A stretch of 32,367 bases of DNA, from NCBI GenBank assembly GCA_944393505.1, contig CALYAK010000017.1, forward strand, positions 1 through 32,367, written 5' to 3'. The stretch comes from an uncultured Clostridia bacterium (GTDB lineage Bacteria; Bacillota; Clostridia; TANB77; CAG-508). The notes beneath the pieces are model-generated. The model worked only from the letters and a program-made list of their open reading frames with translations, searched no databases and was not told where the DNA came from. Below, piece after piece: positions 18,893 through 27,496 of this stretch (position 1 is the stretch's first letter; each line of letters begins with the position of its first letter). Made by a program: the position numbers and the translations under genes.

Positions 18893-19774
18893 ATGAATTA
18901 TTCAGGTAAATTAGGAATTGCTTTTTCCGGTGGTGGTTTACAAGGAATTTCGCATATCGGTGTTATTCGTGCTTTAGAAGAATTACAAATTCATCCCGAT
19001 GTTATTTCCGGAACAAGCTCTGGCAGTATCTTTGCTTCCATGTATGCGATGGGATATACTTCTTCTGAAATGGAAGAAATCGCTAAAAAATCTTGGAAAA
19101 AACTTTCCAAAATAAAAAAAAGTACCATTTTGAAAATGGGATTTGACTTTCTTTTCCGCAACCGAATCTCACGTGAAGGTGTTATAGATGGAAAAATTGT
19201 TGAAAATGTCGTAACCGATTTTGCTGCACCAAAGCAAGTAAAACAACTTTCTGATTTAACAATTCCAACAGCGCTTTGCACTGTTGATACTTATACCACA
19301 GACCAATGTATCTTTTTATCTCAAAAGATTCCAACACCTCGTGAACATGTTCACTATCTTTACGATGCTCCAATTGAAATTGCAGTTCGTTCTAGTATGG
19401 CTTTTCCAGGTATTTATAACTCCTGTGATTATCAAAACTATAACTTTATCGATGGAGGAACCAAAGAAAATTTACCCGTAGAAGTACTAAAAGATCTTGG
19501 GATGGACCGTGTAATTGCAATTTCCTTTGCATACAAAACCTATCATCCAAATCGTGGAATTATTAATTTGTTCTTACGTGTTTTGGATATCTTTCCATCC
19601 GATCGCTTGCGTTCTTCAAAACATTTAGCTGATTATGTTGTTTCGATTGTAGATGATGATACTGCTCTTTTAGAGATTGAAGATTTTTCAGCAACGATTC
19701 AAAAAGGTTATGATGCCGTTATGAATCAAAAAGACTCTCTATTAGCATTTCTTCAAAAACAACCTCAAGCATAA
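18893..19774 (+). CDS. Patatin-like phospholipase, 293 aa
   Basis: Lipid acyl hydrolase with a Ser-Asp dyad. Oxyanion loop SGGGLQG (12-18), nucleophile elbow GTSSG with S42, and the dyad Asp in IDGGTKENLP (D187) are intact. It matches the RssA/YlbK-type cytoplasmic patatins in size; there is no signal peptide. The start at 18893 is set by AAGGAGAAA and by the family N-terminus; a longer in-frame reading from 18713 runs through the promoter region. Single-gene transcript with a terminator behind it. Confidence 0.92.
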   Translation: MNYSGKLGIAFSGGGLQGISHIGVIRALEELQIHPDVISGTSSGSIFASMYAMGYTSSEMEEIAKKSWKKLSKIKKSTILKMGFDFLFRNRISREGVIDGKIVENVVTDFAAPKQVKQLSDLTIPTALCTVDTYTTDQCIFLSQKIPTPREHVHYLYDAPIEIAVRSSMAFPGIYNSCDYQNYNFIDGGTKENLPVEVLKDLGMDRVIAISFAYKTYHPNRGIINLFLRVLDIFPSDRLRSSKHLADYVVSIVDDDTALLEIEDFSATIQKGYDAVMNQKDSLLAFLQKQPQA

Positions 19775-19808
19775 AAAAATTACAGGACAATATCCTGTAA
19801 TTTTTTAT
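19774..19808. terminator. Bidirectional terminator between patatin and VanZ-like genes
   Basis: AATTACAGGA pairs with TCCTGTAATT around a short loop, with A and T runs on both sides; it serves the two convergent genes. Confidence 0.85.
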
Positions 19809-19863
19809 GTTTTTCGATTACTTATCCTACTACTTATTCTATCTTTTTCTCCATCTTACTTTT

Positions 19864-20553
19864 TTATCTTAAAATCCATTTCATCGCTTTTTGAATCATT
19901 GGTATTCTAAAAAATCCAAAACCAATCATTGCACCAAGGGTATTGAGAATCACATCGTCGATATCTGCTTGTCCTTTTAAAGTAACAAATTGAATGAATT
20001 CAACTAGAACAACGATTCCAATTATGCTCAAAACGAACCATAGAAATTTTCCAAATTTTTCTTTCCATAAGTAAGGTAAAAAGAAGCCCATTGGTAAAAA
20101 TAGCACCAAATTTCCTAGCAAATTCATGATTGGAATGGATAGATTAATACTTTGTTCTGCTATTCTTTGAAAATAGCTTCCGATTGTATGAAATGGAATA
20201 AAATTAGAATAGTAGGCAAAATGTTCTTCCGAAAAAAGCCCTAAACCATCGTCTCCTCTCGTATACATTCGCACAGAACCACTAAATAGCAAAATACTGA
20301 TTAAGAAAAAACAATAAATAACGAATATTCGCGTAATATTACGTCTTCGTACTTTCTCTTTTTCTTCTTCACCTGTTTTTCTTAATTGTAGTTTCATTCC
20401 AATAAAAGTCAAGATTGCTAACCCGATATATACAACAATTTGGAAGCTAAGATCTAAATAAAAATTTGGAATTAGATTCAAAAGAAATAGTCCAATTAGA
20501 ACAACTCCTAAAATACTATTTCCAATCCACGTCATTTTCTTGGTTTTTTCCAT
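19864..20553 (-). CDS. VanZ-like integral membrane protein, 229 aa
   Basis: About five transmembrane helices, with the VanZ-type pattern: an external loop with FIPFHTIGSYF, then NLLGNLVLFLPMGFFLPYLW, then VEFIQFVTLKGQADIDDVILNTLGAMIGF. VanZ proteins are linked to low-level teicoplanin resistance in enterococci, but most chromosomal homologues have no known role. The start overlaps the mutY end by 22 nt, so it is translated in the same operon, and that overlap is with the +1 frame of mutY. Confidence 0.88.
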   Translation of the reverse strand: MEKTKKMTWIGNSILGVVLIGLFLLNLIPNFYLDLSFQIVVYIGLAILTFIGMKLQLRKTGEEEKEKVRRRNITRIFVIYCFFLISILLFSGSVRMYTRGDDGLGLFSEEHFAYYSNFIPFHTIGSYFQRIAEQSINLSIPIMNLLGNLVLFLPMGFFLPYLWKEKFGKFLWFVLSIIGIVVLVEFIQFVTLKGQADIDDVILNTLGAMIGFGFFRIPMIQKAMKWILR

Positions 20554-21609
20554 TTTTCCTTTTCCTCCTGGTATTCTTTAATAAACGGTAAAAAAGCAGT
20601 TGGTATCGCATATTCCTTTTGTAGCATTTCTGGTTTGATCCAAGTAAAAAATTGATTTTTCTCTTTTACTTCAATCTCATAAGCTTGCATATTCCATTCC
20701 ACATGAGAAAAGATATGTTTTCTCTTCTTACCTTTTTTGATTGAAACAGCTTGCAACTGATATTGCTTCATCCAATCTAAGATTTGTTCTTCTGTTAGAT
20801 CTTTCTCTTCATTAGGAAGTTCATAAAGATTGGAAAGAAGCCCTTTTGCTGGTCTTTTTTGAATGGCAAACTCATCTTGATTAATGAATAGAAATACCGT
20901 TACATCTACTTTTTTTCGTTTGACTTTTACAATTCGAACCGGAATTTCTTTGGTGAGTCCTTTTTCTTTTGCTAAGCAAAGATCTTTTAAAGGACATTCC
21001 TCACAAAAAGGCTCTCCATTTGGTAAACAGATTACCTCTCCTAACTCCATGATCCCTTGGTTAAAATCTCCTGCTTCTTTCGGTAGGATGCTTCTTAACA
21101 TTTGCGTGATTTCTTTTTTGGTTTTCGGATTTAAAATATCTTCTCGGCTTTCCAAAATTCTAGAAATAACACGCATGACATTTCCATCTACAGCAGGTAC
21201 TTTTTCATCAAAAGCAATGGATGCAATTGCTCCAGCCGTATATTCTCCAATTCCTGGCAAACGAGAAAGTTCAGAATAGGTATCTGGCATTTTTCCTTGA
21301 TGTTCTTTGATCACAATTTTTGCTGCTTTTTGTAGATTTTTTGCTCGGTTATAATAACCGAAGCCCTTCCCATAATTTCAAAAGTCTTTCTTCCGAAACG
21401 TTTGCTAAGTCTTGTATGGTCGGAAGTTCTTTCATAAAGCGAGCATAATATTCTTTGACTGCTTCAATCCTAGTTTGTTGAAGCATAATTTCTGAAACCC
21501 AAATCGCATATGGATCTTTCCCTACGCGCCAAGGTAACATTCTTTTATTTTCTTGATACCATTTCACTACACGTTTTGCAACTTCGTTTAATCTTTCTTC
21601 TTTCTCCAC
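20532..21609 (-). CDS. mutY: A/G-specific adenine glycosylase MutY, +1 frameshift at CGG
   Basis: Base-excision repair enzyme that removes A opposite 8-oxoG. First frame (from 21609): LPWRVGKDPYAIWVSEIMLQQTR and LWEGL. Second frame (to 20532): helix-hairpin-helix LPGIGEYTAGAIAS, catalytic-Asp VDGNVMRV, cluster CLPNGEPFCEECPLKDLC (C-x6-C-x2-C-x5-C) and a NUDIX-like C-terminal domain. The frames join at codon 84, CGG (complement of 21358-21360). Reading CTT-(C)-GGT-TAT restores EGLGYYNRAKNL, the near-invariant MutY segment, and a normal 358-aa length. Without the shift a stop comes three codons later. Confidence 0.94.
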
Positions 21610-21611
21610 GT

Positions 21612-22301
21612 TTAACGTTCTTCTCCATCTTTACTTTTTTCTTCTAACAATTGAATGCGAGCAGCAATTTCTTTTTCTCTTGCAATAAAATGATTTTTAT
21701 CGGTAAATAATGCTTGCATTTCTGCTAAATAATCTTGATATTTTTGGTCTGGAAAATACATTTTCGCATATCCGCCTTTTCCATATTTGCTAGACAATTT
21801 TTGAAAAGAGTATTCGATAATTTGATCCAATGTTGGTTTTTCACTCCAATGCTTGTCTCTTTGAAAACGTAAAGAACGAATTAACATGTTTTCCACTGAA
21901 ATTTCGCGATCTGCTGAAGAAACAATCTTTCCATAAATATTTCTTGCTTCATATTCAAGACTTGCTCGATGATCAACAATTGCTTCTGCCATTAAACGTC
22001 TTTCTTCTTCATCAAAAAATTCTTGAAGAGCGCCTTCTTGTAAAAACATTTGAGCAGAAACTTCCTCATGCTCATCTGCATTAATTGGATATCCAATATC
22101 ATGATAAGCAGCGATCACGTAAACTTTGTTTGGATCCACATCTAGTCCAAATTCATCTACAATTTCAAAACTTCTTTGAATTACTTGCATAATATGGTCA
22201 ATACCATGTCCTCCAATGTTTCCATCATATCTTGGCAAAACTTGTTGATCGATATATGTTTTTAATTTTGGATTGATTCTTTCCCTTGTTTCTTCTTTCA
22301 T
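21612..22301 (-). CDS. HD-domain phosphohydrolase family protein, 229 aa
   Basis: Metal-dependent HD superfamily member. H..HD..D signature: GGHGIDHIMQV, AAYHDIGYP and the later VDHR and SSADRE positions. Such proteins hydrolyse nucleotides or phosphodiesters; the substrate cannot be read from the sequence. The C-terminal third is a charged helical region. Its stop lies just before the mutY start, in the HAD-HD-mutY-VanZ operon. Confidence 0.8.
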   Translation of the reverse strand: MKEETRERINPKLKTYIDQQVLPRYDGNIGGHGIDHIMQVIQRSFEIVDEFGLDVDPNKVYVIAAYHDIGYPINADEHEEVSAQMFLQEGALQEFFDEEERRLMAEAIVDHRASLEYEARNIYGKIVSSADREISVENMLIRSLRFQRDKHWSEKPTLDQIIEYSFQKLSSKYGKGGYAKMYFPDQKYQDYLAEMQALFTDKNHFIAREKEIAARIQLLEEKSKDGEER

Positions 22302-22346
22302 TTTCTTCTTCCTCTCTTTCTCTCTTCCATTTTTTATTTCCTTTTT

Positions 22347-22955
22347 TTAAATTCCAACCTGTTTTACTTTTTCTTTTAGTTCTTTGATATTTTGAATTTC
22401 AAAAACAAATCCCTTCATTCCATAGGATATCGCAGCATCAATATTTTCTTTTCGATCATCAAAAAAGCAACATTCTTGCGGGTTTAATTGATATCTTTGA
22501 CAAAGAACCTCATAAATTCTAGGATCTGGTTTTACTAATTTTTCTTGATAGGATAAGATTGCTCCATTAAAATATTGCCACACTGGTTGTTTTTGAATAT
22601 ATTCGTAAAAAACTTTGGAAGTGTTGGATAAAACATAAATGGAATACCCATTTTGTTTCAGTTGTTGGATCCATTTCTCGGTTTCTGGAAACACGGGCAT
22701 ATATTTTAGTCCATGCTTTAAGATTTCCTTACATTGTTCTTTTAATTCTTCTGTTTCCAACCTTTTGCAAAGAATTTCTGTCACTTCTTTTTCATTTAAA
22801 ATTCCCTGATCTAACATCAGCCATTCTTTGGATCGAAAGATGACTTCTTTTAAAATCTCAATTTGTTTTGGATCTGCTGTAAAATGTTTTAAAATCGCTT
22901 CTGGATCCCATCTTACCACAACATTTCCCATATCGAAAATCATATTTTTGATCAT
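22347..22955 (-). CDS. HAD-superfamily hydrolase (HAD-IA type), 202 aa
   Basis: Phosphatase-like protein. Motif I is FDMGNVVV (D nucleophile, where the second D of DxD is replaced by N), motif II VLSNTSK, motif III K in EKLVKPDPRIYEVL, motif IV FFDDRKENIDAA. This pattern is typical of the YihX/epoxide-hydrolase-like HAD group. The ATG at 22955 is chosen because GGAGGAA lies 6 nt before it. First gene of its operon. Confidence 0.88.
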   Translation of the reverse strand: MIKNMIFDMGNVVVRWDPEAILKHFTADPKQIEILKEVIFRSKEWLMLDQGILNEKEVTEILCKRLETEELKEQCKEILKHGLKYMPVFPETEKWIQQLKQNGYSIYVLSNTSKVFYEYIQKQPVWQYFNGAILSYQEKLVKPDPRIYEVLCQRYQLNPQECCFFDDRKENIDAAISYGMKGFVFEIQNIKELKEKVKQVGI

Positions 22956-22974
22956 ACGCATTTCCTCCACGCTT

Positions 22975-23002
22975 ATTATACCATCTTACCTCTAAAAAAC
23001 AA
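22975..23002 (-). promoter_or_regulatory. Promoter of the HAD-HD-mutY-VanZ operon
   Basis: On the minus strand TTGTTT (22997-23002) and TATAAT (22975-22980) with 16-bp spacing, divergent from the AraC-family gene. Confidence 0.55.
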
Positions 23003-23013
23003 TCTTTTTTTAC

Positions 23014-23043
23014 TTGCCAATCTTCTTTTCTTTCCAGTATAAT
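23014..23043 (+). promoter_or_regulatory. AraC-family gene promoter
   Basis: TTGCCA (23014-23019) and TATAAT (23038-23043) with 18-bp spacing, followed by an AAAGGA ribosome site before 23075. Confidence 0.6.
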
Positions 23044-23074
23044 TAAGAAAAGAAATTTAGAAAGGATTTTCTTT

Positions 23075-23887
23075 ATGAATCTTTATCACTCATTGAACGA
23101 AATGATGGAATATATTGAACAACATTTAGAAGAAGAAATTCACATGGATGAACTCTCTCACTTTTTAGGAGTCAACGAATATACCATGCAAAAACTTTTT
23201 AGCCTGTTATGTGGTATTTCTCTTACTGAATATATTCGAAAAAGACGATTGTCTAACGCCGGAGCTGATCTTTATCAATCCAAAGAGAAACTAATTGATA
23301 TCGCTTTTAAATATCAATATGAGAACCCTACTTCTTTTTCAAGAGCCTTTGAAAAATTTCATGGAATCAAACCAAGTCAAGTAAAAGACCATCCGGAAAA
23401 CTTAAAACTCTTTGCAAAACTTGTCTTTCAAGAAGATGTTCCAAAAACGCCAAACATTGAGTATAGTATTGAAAAAAGAGGACCGCTTGTCCTTTATGGA
23501 AAAGGAATTGCAACAACAGAAAGTACGATCGGACAAGATGCTCCACGTTTCTTTCAAGAGATGCTTCAACAATATGATACAAGATTTGGCTTTTTTGATT
23601 ATGGTATGACCGTTTACAAAAACCGTTTTATTGACGACCAATTTGAATATTGGGTCTTATATGAAAAGGAAGTGCCTAGTTTAATCCGTTATGAAATTCC
23701 AGCTAGTAATTGGCTTATCTTCCGTATTCCTTCTCAAGAAGCAAAAGATATTCAAGAAACTACGCATCAATTTTATTTATCCTTTGCTCCAAGTTGTCGT
23801 TATACGTTACGAGATTTACCAGAACTAGAATATTATCATGATTCAATCACCGATTTTATGATCCCGATTGAAGATCCTTCTACTTAA
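23075..23887 (+). CDS. AraC-family regulator with effector-binding domain, 270 aa
   Basis: Transcription regulator of the Rob/SoxS-like layout. The N-terminal double helix-turn-helix (about 8-105) includes MDELSHFLGVNEYTMQKLF and DIAFKYQYENPTSFSRAFEKFHGIKPSQVK. The C-terminal domain (about 125-265) has the GyrI-like/effector-binding pattern (GPLVLYGKGI; YEIPASNWLIFRIPS; ELEYYHD). It probably senses a small hydrophobic ligand (family knowledge). It is divergent from the mutY operon, a possible target. Confidence 0.88.
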   Translation: MNLYHSLNEMMEYIEQHLEEEIHMDELSHFLGVNEYTMQKLFSLLCGISLTEYIRKRRLSNAGADLYQSKEKLIDIAFKYQYENPTSFSRAFEKFHGIKPSQVKDHPENLKLFAKLVFQEDVPKTPNIEYSIEKRGPLVLYGKGIATTESTIGQDAPRFFQEMLQQYDTRFGFFDYGMTVYKNRFIDDQFEYWVLYEKEVPSLIRYEIPASNWLIFRIPSQEAKDIQETTHQFYLSFAPSCRYTLRDLPELEYYHDSITDFMIPIEDPST

Positions 23888-23929
23888 ATTTTGAATTTTA
23901 AATATCAAAATTTTATTTTGCAATTAATC

Positions 23930-23976
23930 GAAGAACTGATTTTTCTTGTTGTAAAAAAGTCAGTTCTTCTTTTTTG
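23930..23976 (+). terminator. AraC-gene terminator
   Basis: GAAGAACTGA (23930-23939) pairs with TCAGTTCTTC (23960-23969) around a 20-nt loop, followed by a T-run. Confidence 0.8.
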
Positions 23977-24010
23977 CAATCCATTATACTATTCTTAGAG
24001 TCATATAAGG

Positions 24011-25949
24011 ATGGATCATTATATTATGAAAGAAAAATATGTTTTTGAAATTTTATTAACCACGAATCATGTGACCAGTGAAAATTGGTTACTATTTCTC
24101 AATACCATTGCTAAATTAAATGGGTATTTTCGTCGATTTGAACTATATGCTACCACTCACTTAAATGAAGTTCGCTTCTTTTTAGTAACGAGCCATCTAA
24201 TTCCACCAATCTTAAATTCTCTTGGTGATTTTTTAATCAAGAAAATAGATGATTGGCAAGAAATTAATTTCAAAAGTTTCCGATCACCGATTCCTTTTTA
24301 CATCGTAACCAACAAAGAACAAAATTTATTGGATGTTTCCGATCGAACTGAAAGTCGAAAAAGTGAAAAACTTTCTGCTGTTAAAATGTGTTTTTTTAGT
24401 TATCGCAAGGATCACTTCTTTACCCAAACGTATCTTTATTTTCAAGCAGGTCCTAAAGCACCTTATCGTAAAAAAAAAGCACTTTTTGCGATTCCGCATC
24501 TTTTCTTTAGTATTGATTTTTCAATCTATAACCGCTTCTTCTATCGAAAAAACGCCAATGAATACTTGGATATCCAAAAAACATTGCCGATTTTCCAAAG
24601 TGATTCGAAACATGCTCTTTTAAAAATCGATACTTTTCCTTACTTACCTGAAGCCTATTTTTTGAATCCGTTTTCCTATGATTTTCGAAAACATTCCATT
24701 ATTATTGGTTCCAGTGGTACTGGAAAATCGAAATTTGTTGCTTCTCTCATTCGAGAAAACTGCTTAAATCCGGATCATTTTGGAAGGGCAAAAGTTGTTG
24801 TGATCGATCCTCATGCTAGTCTTGAAAAAGATATTGGTGGTTTAGAAAATTCATGTGTGTTAGATTTTAAAAGCCCCGATCATAGTGCCAACTTATTTAT
24901 GCAAAATAGCGGACATGATTCCATCGCATCTTTAGAACTAATGCTTTCTCTTTTTAAAACCTTAATGCAGGATCAATATAACTCAAAATTAGAGCGAGTT
25001 TTAATGCATAGTATTCATTTATTGGAAAGTTGTCATCGTTTAAGTTTTGCAAATCTCCGTAAGCTACTTTTAGATATGGATTTTCGTAATACTCTTATTC
25101 ATCAAGAAGAAACCTCTCTTCCAGATAGCATTTTGAATTTCTTTTTTACCGATTTTAATGAACTAAAATCAAAATCCTACCAAGAAGCGATCTCTCCCAT
25201 TATCGCTTTTTTAGATGAAATGGAATTATTACCAGTCTTTCAAGAAAAACAAAAATTGCCAGAAATCAAAGAATTGATCCAAAACCATACTCTTACGATC
25301 TTTTCTTTGGATCAATCTTCTCTTGGTGCGAAAGTAACCAAAACGATCTCCGGCCTTGTTATGCAACAATTATGGGAGCTTGCTAAATCCTATACTTACT
25401 CAGAACCAATTCTCTTAGTCATTGATGAAGTCTCTGTTATTGAAAATCCGATCTTAAGTCGTTTGCTTTCTGAAGCAAGGAAATATAACTTATCGGTTAT
25501 CCTTATTCAGCAGTACTTCAATCAGATTACAGAAGATCTACGAAAGTCTATTTTTGCTAATGTTTTAAATTACTATGTCTTTCGTGTTTCAAAATCGGAT
25601 GCTTTATTATTAGAAAACAATTTACAAATGGAAGTAGCTGTTCATAATTCCTATAAAGTTCGTTTAAAACTTCTAACGGAATTAAAAAATCGAGAATGTA
25701 TTGTACGAATTAGTCATAACCGGCGTATTACTCCCTGCTTTTAAAGCTAAAACCATGGACTTTACTCCTATTCCTCGAAAAAGTCAAATTCAGATTTTGA
25801 GAACGGATCCGCTTTATCGACCACTTTCACAACCTAATAAAACAAAAGAAGAAAATGCTTCTTTTACTGTTGATGCTTCTTTTGACACATTAGAAGAAAT
25901 TATGAAATCCCAATCCAGTGGTAGAAAGCAGGTGATTTCTCATGGATGA
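24011..25949 (+). CDS. VirB4/TraG-like AAA ATPase, +1 frameshift at CGG
   Basis: A P-loop ATPase of the conjugation/secretion type. Walker A GSSGTGKS (233-240), VVVIDPHASLEKDIGG, and Walker B LLVIDEVSVI with the following SEARKYNLSVILIQQY, as in TraG/VirB4/HerA-like motors. The zero frame ends at 25744 after its only in-frame CGG (codon 571, 25721-25723). Skipping C25721 reads CAT-AAC-(C)-GGC-GTA and gives HNGVLLPAFKAKT, the usual C-terminal strand of such ATPases, then runs to a stop inside ATGGATGA shared with the next gene. Total 645 aa. The start may be the ATG at 24026. Confidence 0.85.
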
Positions 25950-26643
25950 AATAAAAGCAAAAGCAATCATTGATAAAATCTTTTTTCAAATCTTCGGAAC
26001 ACCTTCGCCCTATTCTCTAGATGAAATCCTAGCCAATTTTGCATTTGATCTAAAATTACCGCAAAAAGTTCAGGATAGTATTACCGGAGAAGAAACTTGG
26101 TCAGAGTCTATCAATGGAACAAAATTTATTACCCAAAAGAACATGGAAAAACACGATGAAGTCAAAGGTTGGATGCTACCGAAAAGAGAAGTCAAAACCT
26201 TAAAAGAATTATTAAACATTTGGCAAACTATTAATTATATTACAACAGAACGCCAATATGATTGTATTGATGTTGCTCAATGTGATCCCATCTATCGTAG
26301 TGAAAAGTGTTTTCGCTCAACAGATTGTACGGAATGCAAACAAATTGTTTTTTGTGATGGTTGTCATCGTTGTGAATTTATGCTTGCATCCCAAAGAACC
26401 GTTGATTCTGGCTTTTGTATTCGTGTAGATGACTCGGGAAGTTGTAGTAATAGTTATCATGTAACATGTTCCAAACAAATTAGTAATTCTCTTTTTATTC
26501 AAGATTGTGGTAATTTGCATGAATGTATTTTTTGTTCCCATATTTCCAATCGCAAGTATTGCATTGCGAATATGCAATTTGAAGAAACGGAATACTTTTC
26601 AATCAAAAAGGCCATTATTCAATGGATTTTAAGAAAAAAATAA
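25942..26643 (+). CDS. Cys-rich protein coupled to the VirB4-like ATPase, 233 aa
   Basis: Function unknown. The N-terminal half (1-100) is ordinary and acidic. The C-terminal half (about 105-220) has at least 15 Cys in repeated C-x2-C/C-x5-C units with Ser/Asp-rich turns (CDPIYRSEKCFRSTDCTECKQIVFCDGCHRCEFM), which suggests a short right-handed solenoid or zinc-binding ladder. The start overlaps the ATPase stop by 8 nt, which implies translational coupling and a shared role in a transfer or surface machine (inference). Ribosome site AGGTGATT. A terminator follows. Confidence 0.7.
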   Translation: MDEIKAKAIIDKIFFQIFGTPSPYSLDEILANFAFDLKLPQKVQDSITGEETWSESINGTKFITQKNMEKHDEVKGWMLPKREVKTLKELLNIWQTINYITTERQYDCIDVAQCDPIYRSEKCFRSTDCTECKQIVFCDGCHRCEFMLASQRTVDSGFCIRVDDSGSCSNSYHVTCSKQISNSLFIQDCGNLHECIFCSHISNRKYCIANMQFEETEYFSIKKAIIQWILRKK

Positions 26644-26672
26644 AGAGTAGACGTTGCTTCTACTCTTTTTCC
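26643..26672. terminator. Bidirectional terminator
   Basis: AAGAGTAGA pairs with TCTACTCTT around a short loop, with T-runs on both strands. It serves the Cys-rich gene and tRNA-Ser on the other strand. Confidence 0.8.
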
Positions 26673-26673
26673 T

Positions 26674-26765
26674 TGGCGGAGTGAGTGGGATTCGAACCCA
26701 CGGGCCGGTATCACCGACTACTACAGTTCCAGTGTAGCTCGTTATGACCACTTCGATATCACTCC
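26674..26765 (-). tRNA. tRNA-Ser (GGA)
   Basis: Acceptor GGAGTGA/TCACTCC, anticodon stem CTACA/TGTAG with loop CTGGAAC (anticodon GGA), a long variable arm typical of tRNA-Ser, T-arm GTGGGTTCGAATCCCAC and an encoded GCCA end. It reads UCC/UCU. Confidence 0.95.
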
Positions 26766-26851
26766 ATTAAAGCCAAGTATGATTATATACTAAATTGTCC
26801 AGAATTTCAATAGTTCTCTCCGGATTTCCTATTAAAATTGTTCTTTTCCCT

Positions 26852-27432
26852 TTATTGATCTTCCATCACTTTGCAATATTTTTGGGTTCTTTTTTCTCCA
26901 ATGGTTGCCACATAAATCTCGAAAATTTTTTCTATGATTTCTTCATCCGAAAATCCAAGCTTTGGTGTACACGGTAATAAATAGGTTTCATATCTTACAT
27001 GATATAACTCTACATCAAATTTTAACTTTTGAAACCCTAAGCTTTTATAAAATGCTGCTCTCTTCTGACGTATCAAATTTTCTTTTTCATTTTCTCCCCA
27101 GCCAGGCTTTTCAATTTCAATAAATATTCCTGCAAATTCTTTTGAATTTTCTTTTAATAATAAGATTGCATCACTTCCATAACCTTTCTTTTGTTCAGTT
27201 TCAAAAATACCTAAATAATCTAATTGTAAATATGGATTATTTGCAAGAGAATTCGTTATGATAAAACCCACAATCTGATCTTCTACTACGATTTTTAATA
27301 AATTCATCACTTGATCTCGTACTGATTTTTCGATCGTATGATACGATTTTCTTTCCGAAGGTGGGAATAATTTCACATATCCGGATAAATTTTTTCTTTA
27401 AATTCTTGTATGTCCATAGTTTCTAATTTCAC
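26852..27432 (-). pseudogene. GNAT-type acetyltransferase with a -1 frame break
   Basis: The main frame (27376 to 26852) begins KLFPPSERKSYHT and includes LDYLGIFETEQKKGYGSDAILLLKE, the GNAT acetyl-CoA segment, and AAFYKSLGFQK. The missing N-terminus (ETMDIQEFKEKIYPDM) is found in another frame starting at the GTG at 27432, behind AAGGAGAG. The two join by a -1 step where that frame stops (ATG-TGA at 27378-27373). The joined sequence YPDM-VKLFPPSERK fits the family start. No CGG is involved. Likely a one-base deletion or assembly error; GTGA stop/start coupling is an alternative. Confidence 0.7.
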
Positions 27433-27496
27433 TTGTTTTTCTCTCCTTGCCTATCATTGATCTCTTAGTTTTATTCTACCCACCTAAATTAGAATT

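Noticed and set aside
20532..21609. mutY halves as two genes
   Set aside because: The first half lacks the catalytic Asp and the second begins inside a conserved motif with no start signal.
8562..25723. CGG reassigned to a different amino acid (as in some Bacillota) as the explanation for the four sites
   Set aside because: Reassignment alone keeps the zero frame, but in all four genes the conserved sequence continues one base on. A frame change is required whatever amino acid CGG encodes.
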